Below are positions 38,801-45,875 of a stretch of 64,000 nt of DNA, in pieces (within the stretch, counting starts at the first letter, position 1; every line of letters starts with the position of its first letter). Location of the stretch: the NCBI GenBank assembly GCA_021783095.1, contig JAJXUG010000013.1, forward strand, positions 25,451-89,450, given 5' to 3'. The DNA is from Chloroflexota bacterium (lineage in GTDB: Bacteria > Chloroflexota > Limnocylindria > Limnocylindrales > CSP1-4). The position numbers were made by a program, and so were the translations under genes. The notes under the pieces are model-generated. The model was not told where the DNA came from. It did no database searches and saw only the letters and a list, made by a program, of their open reading frames with translations.

Positions 38801-39434
38801 AACCCCCGCGTGCGCGGGGACGACGTGTACGGCGCGATGGCCGTGGACCAGGCGCTCGGATAACCCCCGCGTGCGCGGGGACGACGGGCGGCACCCGACT
38901 TACCGTTACTAACGTTACGGATAACCCCCGCGTGCGCGGGGACGACGGCCACCGGATCACCGGGTCCGGCGTGGTGATCGGATAACCCCCGCGTGCGCGG
39001 GGACGACCTCCTCAGAGGGGATGTAGACCATTCGGCCTCCGGATAACCCCCGCGTGCGCGGGGACGACATCTCGATCCCGATGGCGCGGCGGCCGAGCGA
39101 CGGATAACCCCCGCGTGCGCGGGGACGACACCATGTAGGCGAGGCTGCGGGTGCCTGTGTTCGGATAACCCCCGCGTGCGCGGGGACGACGGGTTGTCGG
39201 TGCCGATCGTGCCCGTGCCGCCCGGATAACCCCCGCGTGCGCGGGGACGACTTGGCCGCGAACGTCACGGCCGAGCCCGTCGCCGGATAACCCCCGCGTG
39301 CGCGGGGACGACATCGAGTCGGGCGAGGAGGCGGACCCGGCGTTCGGATAACCCCCGCGTGCGCGGGGACGACGTGTAGTAGCGGGCGGCCCGGCGGGGG
39401 TCGGCCGGATAACCCCCGCGTGCGCGGGGACGAC
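35867..39434 (-). CRISPR. Type I-E CRISPR array, 59 repeats / 58 spacers (29 + 32 nt, exact 61-bp period)
   Basis: Repeat in crRNA orientation GTCGTCCCCGCGCACGCGGGGGTTATCCG. Repeat ends fall at 35896 + 61k up to 39434 (k = 58). The two leftmost repeats are degenerate, placing the leader at the right beside cas2. Confidence 0.99.
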
Positions 39435-39475
39435 ACTTCAAATTGGAGACCCTTTGCCTCCGGTCCGAGCTCAGA
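39435..39475 (-). promoter_or_regulatory. CRISPR leader-proximal segment between cas2 stop and first repeat (41 bp)
   Basis: Minus strand TCTGAGCTCGGACCGGAGGCAAAGGGTCTCCAATTTGAAGT directly precedes the first consensus repeat. Confidence 0.65.
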
Positions 39476-39748
39476 TCAGCGGATGCGAACGAGTGAGAGC
39501 CCGTCGAAGTCTACGATCTCGCGACTCGGGTCGCCCCAAATCCGGAACGCGAAACCCTGCTCGTTGTCCGTGCCGTAGACGAGCACGGCCGATCCATCCC
39601 CGGCATGGTGGCAGACGCGTTCCCATAGCTTCTCGCGCACTGCGGCGGTCACTCGGCCCAGGAACACGCCCGTACGAGGTTCGAGGAGCCAGCGGGTCAA
39701 CTCTCCGCGCAGCGAAGCCGGCACTCGCTCGAGGATGAGCAACGTCAC
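39476..39748 (-). CDS. cas2: CRISPR-associated endoribonuclease Cas2 (type I-E)
   Basis: MTLLILERVPASLRGELTRWLLEPRTGVFLGRVTAAVREKLWERV...GFAFRIWGDPSREIVDFDGLSLVR. Confidence 0.97.
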   Translation of the reverse strand: MTLLILERVPASLRGELTRWLLEPRTGVFLGRVTAAVREKLWERVCHHAGDGSAVLVYGTDNEQGFAFRIWGDPSREIVDFDGLSLVRIR

Positions 39749-40710
39749 GGACGACCGTCCGGCTGATCTGCCTCGCCGTAGTTGGTCCCGCCGGCGACAC
39801 TGGCTGCGCCCGGATCCCAGAGTCCACCTGGATATGCCACATCTTCGTCGAAGGCGGCCACATCGATGTCGGCCGCGGCTCCGAGCACGGCGTCAATGTC
39901 GGGCAGGATCAACTCCACGAGTCTCGAGGCGTGGAAGACGTCGCGACATCGTGTGCGAACCCGCCGCTCAAGATCGCCGCCCCCGGCGGCCACGGCCTCG
40001 AACGCGATGGGGATGGTCAGGTCGACCTTGTACAGGTCGGCGATGTCGTACACGAAGGACAACTGCTTGCCGGTATGGATGAAGCCGAGCCCAGGCGAGT
40101 AGCCGGCGCTGACGATCGCTGCCTGGACGACGCCGTAGAGGGCGCTGTTTGCTGCCGATAGGGCGCGGTTGACTGGATCCGCCGCGTCCCATCGATCACG
40201 CTGGTACGACCGCCCGGCCCATGGTAGGCCCGACTCCCGGCTCGCCCTGGCATAGGCCTCGCGCACTCGAACCCCCTCCATCCCGCGAACCTGCCGTAGC
40301 GTGAGGTCGTCGTCGACTGGCTCGGCGAACCGGATCGTGTACATCCGGCGCACGATTGCCATCCTCGCGGCCGGGTGCGACACAAGCGCCGCCTGACGCA
40401 GCAAGCGCCTCGCGCTCCTCGTTTCGCCCATGCCCTGGGCATAGAACCTGACGCCGGCTTCGCCGGTCCACATGACCAAGCAGCCCGTCTCGGCCAGCGC
40501 CCGGATCGCGGCGTGCGTGACTGTCGTCCCAGGGCCGAGCATTAGCGTCCCGAGGCTCGCACAGGGGATCGGCACCCTTCCCGAGGCTTCGAATGCGGCA
40601 ACGGATCGGCCATCCTGCTCGATCTTCGCGTGCTCCAAGTAGAGGAACGTCCAGCTGTCACGGGTTCGCGGAAGCAGGTGCAGATCTCGAAGCGGCCCAA
40701 TCGGCGACAT
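39745..40710 (-). CDS. cas1: CRISPR-associated endonuclease Cas1 (type I-E)
   Basis: DSWTFLYLEHAKIEQDGRSVAAFEASGRVPIPCASLGTLMLGPGTTVTHAAIRALAETGCLVMWTGE; NSALYGVVQAAIVSAGYSPGLGFIHTGKQLSFVYDIADLYK. Confidence 0.97.
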   Translation of the reverse strand: MSPIGPLRDLHLLPRTRDSWTFLYLEHAKIEQDGRSVAAFEASGRVPIPCASLGTLMLGPGTTVTHAAIRALAETGCLVMWTGEAGVRFYAQGMGETRSARRLLRQAALVSHPAARMAIVRRMYTIRFAEPVDDDLTLRQVRGMEGVRVREAYARASRESGLPWAGRSYQRDRWDAADPVNRALSAANSALYGVVQAAIVSAGYSPGLGFIHTGKQLSFVYDIADLYKVDLTIPIAFEAVAAGGGDLERRVRTRCRDVFHASRLVELILPDIDAVLGAAADIDVAAFDEDVAYPGGLWDPGAASVAGGTNYGEADQPDGRP

Positions 40711-40732
40711 CTCCCCTCCGGTCCCGCCAGGA

Positions 40733-41494
40733 TCAAGGTCGGCGCAGCTCTTCGTCAGTCGGAAGAGGAGCAAGCGTCAAAAGTCCGCAACCATACGCCT
40801 TGGCCGGCCCCACGCCGTTCAGAAGTGCGTCGCGCAGGAGATGGGCGTTGACCACACGCGCCCGACCCTCGAACGTGACTGTCGCGATCTGGACTCGCCG
40901 GCCCGGACCGGTACGAGCGGACTTCCGGAAATCGAGGCGCTCGCGGTTGCATTCCCGCAGGTCGAGCGCCCCAGCCTGTGAGGATCCGGCGATCTCAAGG
41001 CCCCACCGGCCTGCGCGTTCGATGAGCCAGCCCGTCTGGTGCGCAAGGGTTCGATGAGGCACTCGGAACCCTCGATGTCGGCCGGCCGCGGACTCGAGCG
41101 CTCGCCGTTGCGAGGCGCTGGGCGCAAGAGGCTCCATCACGGACTGCACAGGATTGACCCGGACCTTGAATACGTACTGCTGCCCCTCCGCGAGCCGCCC
41201 GAGAAGCGGCTGGTAGTCGGCCGTCTCTGCGAGGCCGTCATCGGACCCTGGGAACCCAGCCTCCTCTACGATGTGCGTGAGCGACGGCCGGGGCTCGCTC
41301 ACGATGAGCAGTTCGACGCGATGCCTGACCTCGCTCGCTGCCTGCCAGTCAGGTTCGAGCCTCCAGAGCACTCGCGGCCCGGCAGGCGATGGAAACGCCG
41401 CAAGGACAGCGGCGTGTACCACCTGTGGATTGCTCAAGTACACGCGCGCCTTGGCGCGCCTTGGGTTCAGCCAGACTCGAGACAGGTAGGGCAT
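40733..41494 (-). CDS. cas6e: Cas6e (CasE/Cse3) crRNA endoribonuclease
   Basis: MPYLSRVWLNPRRAKARVYLSNPQVVHAAVLAAFP...LLRDALLNGVGPAKAYGCGLLTLAPL. Confidence 0.95.
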   Translation of the reverse strand: MPYLSRVWLNPRRAKARVYLSNPQVVHAAVLAAFPSPAGPRVLWRLEPDWQAASEVRHRVELLIVSEPRPSLTHIVEEAGFPGSDDGLAETADYQPLLGRLAEGQQYVFKVRVNPVQSVMEPLAPSASQRRALESAAGRHRGFRVPHRTLAHQTGWLIERAGRWGLEIAGSSQAGALDLRECNRERLDFRKSARTGPGRRVQIATVTFEGRARVVNAHLLRDALLNGVGPAKAYGCGLLTLAPLPTDEELRRP

Positions 41495-41497
41495 CGG

Positions 41498-42304
41498 TCA
41501 CCCCCCAAGCAGCGCAAAGGGATCATGTGGCGTGGAAGACCCACGAGCGGCGCCAGTTGATGGACAACCAGTCGGTATCTCCACCCAACCTCGCGTCACG
41601 CGCCTGATCCCAAGTCGCCTGGTCAGAGGGTCGAACGAGATCGGAAGGTCCTCGAGCAGCTCGGCTCGCCCATCGTCAGCGGCAGCATCGAACACGGTTG
41701 CCAGCCGCACGACCGTGCCCAACGGCCGGCGGGCCACTACCTGGTCTCGCCGGAACGGCGACAGCTGCCATGGCAGCGCCGAGAGCACGACGTCAATGTC
41801 CTCGTCGAGCACCTCGCGCCCGCCGTCGCGTATCAGGAGCGGCTGGGCAGGAGGACACGAACGCCGCCCGAGGGCCAATGGGAACGCGGGGTGAAGGAGT
41901 GCGTCAGCAAGACCCCCGATGACATCACGCCGCCCGCGCACGGCGGCTACGAAGACCGCATCCTGCAGGTAGAAACGCTCGGTGAGGTGGGTCCTCTTGG
42001 TCGCCGACTTCTGGATTCCGCTTGGATACACCGCGGCAGAGAGCAGTGGCACCTCTCGGTAGTCACTCACGGTGTGGTAGTCGCGCAGGAGCGCCCCAGG
42101 ATCATCGACGCGAACGCCGAGCCGTAGTTCGACGAGATCATCGATCGGATCGACGCGACGCCTACCCTGAGCGGCAGCGAGCAATCCGACAATCCCCGAC
42201 TTGGTGGGCGCCAGGCCGGTGTCCCTGCGGTTGAATTGGCTGCGGATCCCCCAGGACTGCAGTGGGCCCGCGAGTCGAAGCGCGATCGTCGCGTACCCGT
42301 TCAT
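41498..42304 (-). CDS. cas5e: Cas5e (CasD)
   Basis: YATIALRLAGPLQSWGIRSQFNRRDTGLAPTKSGIVGLLAAAQGRRR. Confidence 0.95.
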   Translation of the reverse strand: MNGYATIALRLAGPLQSWGIRSQFNRRDTGLAPTKSGIVGLLAAAQGRRRVDPIDDLVELRLGVRVDDPGALLRDYHTVSDYREVPLLSAAVYPSGIQKSATKRTHLTERFYLQDAVFVAAVRGRRDVIGGLADALLHPAFPLALGRRSCPPAQPLLIRDGGREVLDEDIDVVLSALPWQLSPFRRDQVVARRPLGTVVRLATVFDAAADDGRAELLEDLPISFDPLTRRLGIRRVTRGWVEIPTGCPSTGAARGSSTPHDPFALLGG

Positions 42305-43452
42305 TCGGATGCGACCTGTGCGCGCCCCAGGAGTGAGGAGCCAAGTCGCCCAAGCATGTCGTCGAAGGTCAGGGCATCCCCGAACGCGGCCCGGACATCA
42401 GCGCTGCTCGTCCGCCCAGGGTCATATGTCGCGGCGACAAGTCGGGGCTCGTCTGCCCACATGGCCGTCGCCGCGCGAAATTCGCTGGCGAGCCGACCTA
42501 CCGAAGCCGATTCAATGCCGTCCGAGGCCTCCACGGGTCGCTCAAACGCCGTGACTAGGTTGACCGGCTGATCGTCGCGCACTACCACAAGCACAAGCGA
42601 GGGGCGAGTCCGGTGTGCGAACGAGTTCTGGTAGCCGCCTGGGATGGACTTCGCAAACGCCTCCACAAAGCCGAGCGTTCCCGCCACTGCCCCAGAGGTG
42701 TCCTCGAGCGTCTCCGCCAGTTGATGGACGGCTACGGTCGCGTACCGGTAGAGCGTCGCGGAGTTGAACTCGATCGTGCCGATCATGCCGGCACCAGTCT
42801 CCTCGGCAGGGTTCGTGTCATCGACCGCGGTGAAGTAGTCGAACTGCAGGTCGACGGCGTGCGTACTCACCGCATGAGCGACTTGGGTAGAGGCGTCCAC
42901 GTTGAGGTCCGCGAGATCCGCGACCATTCTCCCGAACAGTGCGACATCCAGAGAGTGCCCGGCGCGCAGGATCGGCTTGATGTCGACCTTCGCGGCTTCC
43001 GTCTTGAGCCCTTTGGCGTCCAGCGTTCCAAGCCTCGTCGCCACCGCTCCGACGGCGGCCGCGATGCGGTCAACCTGACTTTCGCCTACGAAGAGCAAGT
43101 AGCTGGTGTGGTTCTTATCCTTCTTGTCCATCGTGATCCCGGTGGCTTCGACCACTGCCGTGGCGACGCGGAGGGCCACCTCAGGGTCAATGGCCTGCTC
43201 TCGGACGAGGCGCTGAGCGACGAGGTCCGCAAGCCGCTTGGTACGGACGCCGAGCGACTCTCCCGGCATCGCATCCGAGAGGGCGAGCCGAGTCGCGCGC
43301 TTCCAAGCTTGCGATGAGACGCGTGCGCGGCGCGTCCCCCCGTAGATGGCCTGCTTGGGACTGCCGGTGTCGTCTCGGTTGATGTTGGCCGGCGGCACGG
43401 ACTGGATGACGTGGACGTCCACGAAGGTGCGCGGATACCTGCTAATCGGCAC
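42301..43452 (-). CDS. cas7e: Cas7e (CasC/Cse4), Cascade backbone subunit
   Basis: FVDVHVIQSVPPANINRDDTGSPKQAIYGGTRRARVSSQAWKRATR; GTG start inferred near 43452. Confidence 0.93.
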   Translation of the reverse strand: MPISRYPRTFVDVHVIQSVPPANINRDDTGSPKQAIYGGTRRARVSSQAWKRATRLALSDAMPGESLGVRTKRLADLVAQRLVREQAIDPEVALRVATAVVEATGITMDKKDKNHTSYLLFVGESQVDRIAAAVGAVATRLGTLDAKGLKTEAAKVDIKPILRAGHSLDVALFGRMVADLADLNVDASTQVAHAVSTHAVDLQFDYFTAVDDTNPAEETGAGMIGTIEFNSATLYRYATVAVHQLAETLEDTSGAVAGTLGFVEAFAKSIPGGYQNSFAHRTRPSLVLVVVRDDQPVNLVTAFERPVEASDGIESASVGRLASEFRAATAMWADEPRLVAATYDPGRTSSADVRAAFGDALTFDDMLGRLGSSLLGRAQVASE

Positions 43453-44053
43453 GGTGATGATCCCCTCCTGAGTTGTCCGGGTTTGCGGGCTTGCCAGCTT
43501 GCTGACCGTCTTGCGGCGCTCCCCAGCTGAAGTAGTCCCGTCCCCACCGTCGCCTGACTCTGGCGGCACGGTCTGGGATCGACCACAAGACGAGATCCCG
43601 GAACAGTTCGGTGTAATCGAACCCCAGCGCTTCGCCCCGAAGGAGTCCCACGAGCGACCGGAGGTGCCAGGCAACGGCGTCGACCGTCGGCGCAGTCGCG
43701 GCGGCGCTTACCCTTCCGTCGATCGCCTCGCCCCGCTCGCGGTAGGCATCGGACCATCGGAGGCGATGCAGGGCGCTCGCCACCGAGTGCCCCGGCTCAT
43801 GGACAAGGCGGTCGTGCTTCGACTGCTGATGAAACCCGAAGAGAACGAGCGCGTGGTGCTCGGCGACGAGCGCGGCCGACGGTGCTGCCGTCCCGGAATC
43901 TTCGACCGAGTAGAACCGCCACATCGCGGGCACAGAGCCCGCGGGCCGGCCAGCTCCCGACCGGAGCGCGGCAAGGTCCTCCCCCGGTGGATCGCCACCT
44001 TCGCGCATCACCCGTTCCCAGTAGTGGGAAGACTGCGTCTTGGGCTCCGCCAT
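43442..44053 (-). CDS. cse2: Cse2 (CasB)
   Basis: ALHRLRWSDAYRERGEAIDGRVSAAATAPTVDAVAWHLRSLVGLLRGEALGFDYTELFRDLVLW; position between cas7e and cse1; start MAEPKTQ overlaps the cse1 stop. Confidence 0.9.
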   Translation of the reverse strand: MAEPKTQSSHYWERVMREGGDPPGEDLAALRSGAGRPAGSVPAMWRFYSVEDSGTAAPSAALVAEHHALVLFGFHQQSKHDRLVHEPGHSVASALHRLRWSDAYRERGEAIDGRVSAAATAPTVDAVAWHLRSLVGLLRGEALGFDYTELFRDLVLWSIPDRAARVRRRWGRDYFSWGAPQDGQQAGKPANPDNSGGDHHRAD

Positions 44054-45690
44054 CACTTCGCACCCCCTGCTGCGAGCTGGGCCTTCTCTCTGTGCCCGAG
44101 CGTCTGGTGCACCTTCCGCCTGTACTGCATCTCGGCCGTCGCGGCGCGGTGCCACCACTCAGCGTTCCCCTTCGCGGCATCCGGCTTAGCGCGCTCATCA
44201 CGCCTCCCGCGAAAGGCGCTCGGACTCACGGCCGCCAGCATTGGCTCTGCAACCTCAAAAGCGATGCTTTCGGCGGTGGCCATCCATTGGTCTAGCGCCT
44301 CCATGTACGACAATGGGCTCGCCTGAAGCCGGGCCAGGAACTCACGGACTGCGGGATCCAGGCGACCGAGGAGACTCTCTGCCGAGCCGAACTCCGGCTG
44401 CGATGCGCCGGACGCTCGACGCAGGTCCGCCGCCAGCTGCCCGATGGCCATCCGAAGCCCGTCGCTCATGCGCGCCACCTTGACGATCGCATCACGCAGC
44501 GCCGGATCCGGGGTCAGCGCCGCCATCGGGAGCGGCACGGAGTCAACGATCACGTTCTCGATGACTGCCTGCTGATTGCCGTACTCGACCCCGATGGCGA
44601 GCACCTGTATGGGAAGGCCCTCTGGAAGGCGACCCTCGGCCACCAGGTCCGCGAGCTGCAGGATGAGGGAGGAGGTAACAGTCTCTCCGGGGCCCGGCAT
44701 TCGCCCGGCAGCGTCAAGGGCGAGCAGCCCGGGCAGCCCTTGCCACAGGGCCCGGTCCGATCGATGTCGCTGCGGCCGTCGCTTGACCTGACCGTCGGAA
44801 GCGTCGACGTCGACCCGCCGCATGCAGTGCGGCTCGACGTCGCTCGGCCAAAGCGAAAGGCGGTCTCCTGCCGTGAGTACGACACGGGTTATCTCCCCTT
44901 CGGCATCGTCAGGCTGGACAAGCCTGATTCTGCGGCTTTGCCAGGTCCAGAGATCGAGCAGACCCCTCGCAGGACGGGTTTCCCACCCCGGCCCAACATG
45001 CTCGGGCCGCCGCCAGACCGGACTGTCATCCCGGGCCAGGAGCCCCGCCCGGACTGGGAGGTTCAGCATGAGCGTGGCGAACAGCGTGTCGGCCCATGGA
45101 ATGAGGAGGCCCAGACGACCGGCGCAGCCCACGGGATTGCCCATCGTCTTGCCATGTGCGCTCAGTGGATCGCCGACCGCGCCGGTCTTGATCCCGGACG
45201 TGTCCCAGCACTGCGTTGCGAGCATCGCGAGCGCCGCTTCCCCCGCGCTGAGTCCGAGGTTGTCCGCCTCGGTTCGGGCACTGAAGAGCGGGACGTTGTT
45301 GCCGCTTGCGATCGCCGGGATTAGCAGGGATACGGGGCGTGTCTCGTGGTTCAATGCCTCGAGTCCGGCAACCTGACCGAAGGGATGCTCCGGATGGAAC
45401 AGGTCGAACCGATCGTGGTGCTCATCCAGGTAGGCGGAGGTTGCCGCCGAGTCGAGCCGCCCCAGCTCGAACCGATCCGCCCACTCCGCATAGTCCCTCG
45501 GGAGTCCGCAGGCATCCACCACGACCGGCAGCACCACTTGACGCAGGAGCGCCGCAAGCTGGAGCGGATCAACAAGAGCGAGTTGGCATTCGTGCGCCCG
45601 CTCCATCGCCTCGCGCAGGCCAACCTGCTCTGGCCCTCGCGTTGAAATGATCGAAATCCAGGGCCTGTCAATCAGATTGTAGATCACCAT
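44053..45690 (-). CDS. cse1: Cse1 (CasA/Cas8e)
   Basis: MVIYNLIDRPWISIISTRGPEQVGLREAMERAHE ... LARDDSPVWRRPE; typical Cse1 N-terminus. Confidence 0.95.
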   Translation of the reverse strand: MVIYNLIDRPWISIISTRGPEQVGLREAMERAHECQLALVDPLQLAALLRQVVLPVVVDACGLPRDYAEWADRFELGRLDSAATSAYLDEHHDRFDLFHPEHPFGQVAGLEALNHETRPVSLLIPAIASGNNVPLFSARTEADNLGLSAGEAALAMLATQCWDTSGIKTGAVGDPLSAHGKTMGNPVGCAGRLGLLIPWADTLFATLMLNLPVRAGLLARDDSPVWRRPEHVGPGWETRPARGLLDLWTWQSRRIRLVQPDDAEGEITRVVLTAGDRLSLWPSDVEPHCMRRVDVDASDGQVKRRPQRHRSDRALWQGLPGLLALDAAGRMPGPGETVTSSLILQLADLVAEGRLPEGLPIQVLAIGVEYGNQQAVIENVIVDSVPLPMAALTPDPALRDAIVKVARMSDGLRMAIGQLAADLRRASGASQPEFGSAESLLGRLDPAVREFLARLQASPLSYMEALDQWMATAESIAFEVAEPMLAAVSPSAFRGRRDERAKPDAAKGNAEWWHRAATAEMQYRRKVHQTLGHREKAQLAAGGAK

Positions 45691-45702
45691 GGCGCCACGT
45701 CT

Positions 45703-45716
45703 AAGTGAAGTACCGT
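45703..45716. promoter_or_regulatory. Predicted Cascade self-target upstream of cse1: PAM AAG (45703-45705) plus seed-match TGAAGTACCGT (45706-45716)
   Basis: Pseudo-spacer 45793-45803 is TGAAGAACCGT: 10/11 identical, single mismatch at position 6, 5'-AAG immediately upstream. Confidence 0.75.
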
Positions 45717-45764
45717 AATCTGTGCCGCGGGGTACACTATAGTCTCTCCGTCAAGTGCTCACCG

Positions 45765-45854
45765 ATAGTCCTCGCGACGCGAGGGTTGCCCTTGAAGAAC
45801 CGTGGCGTACTTGTGGTCCCCGCGTCAGCGGGGCGCGCCTCTCCGTTAGGCGCG
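45765..45854 (+). ncRNA. Putative CreR/CreA-type crRNA-like RNA (pseudo-repeat 1, 20-nt pseudo-spacer, pseudo-repeat 2, 3' hairpin) in the cas3-cse1 intergenic region
   Basis: Pseudo-repeat 1 (45765-45792) ATAGTCCTCGCGACGCGAGGGTTGCCCT has 21/29 matches to the repeat with one loop deletion and a compensated T-A stem pair. Pseudo-repeat 2 (45813-45833) GTGGTCCCCGCGTCAGCGGGG has 17/21 matches and an intact 6-bp CCCCGC/GCGGGG Cas6e-type hairpin. Abutting hairpin CGCGCCT-CTCCGTT-AGGCGCG at 45834-45854. Confidence 0.78.
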
Positions 45855-45875
45855 AGCGAGCGCAGGGGTTGTGCA

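Noticed and set aside
35740-39436. Long minus-strand ORFs inside the array (SSPRTRGLS / VVPAHAGVIR / RPRARGGYP repeat proteins)
   Set aside because: They are translations of the 61-bp CRISPR unit in different frames; no real proteins. Such entries are a known annotation artefact.
39433-39440. TTTGAAGT at the leader-repeat junction as a second target of the pseudo-spacer
   Set aside because: Only a 5-6 nt match and the PAM position reads TTT, not AAG.
45749-45754. TTGACG on the minus strand as a -35 box for cse1
   Set aside because: No acceptable -10 hexamer 16-18 bp downstream (sequence there is CCGCGG-like).
45720-45765. A CreT-like toxin ORF that would make this a CreTA toxin-antitoxin pair
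   Set aside because: No ATG with a ribosome site or tandem rare-Arg codon mini-ORF was found in the gap, and the guide target lies directly upstream of cse1; the autorepressor (CreR) reading is simpler.
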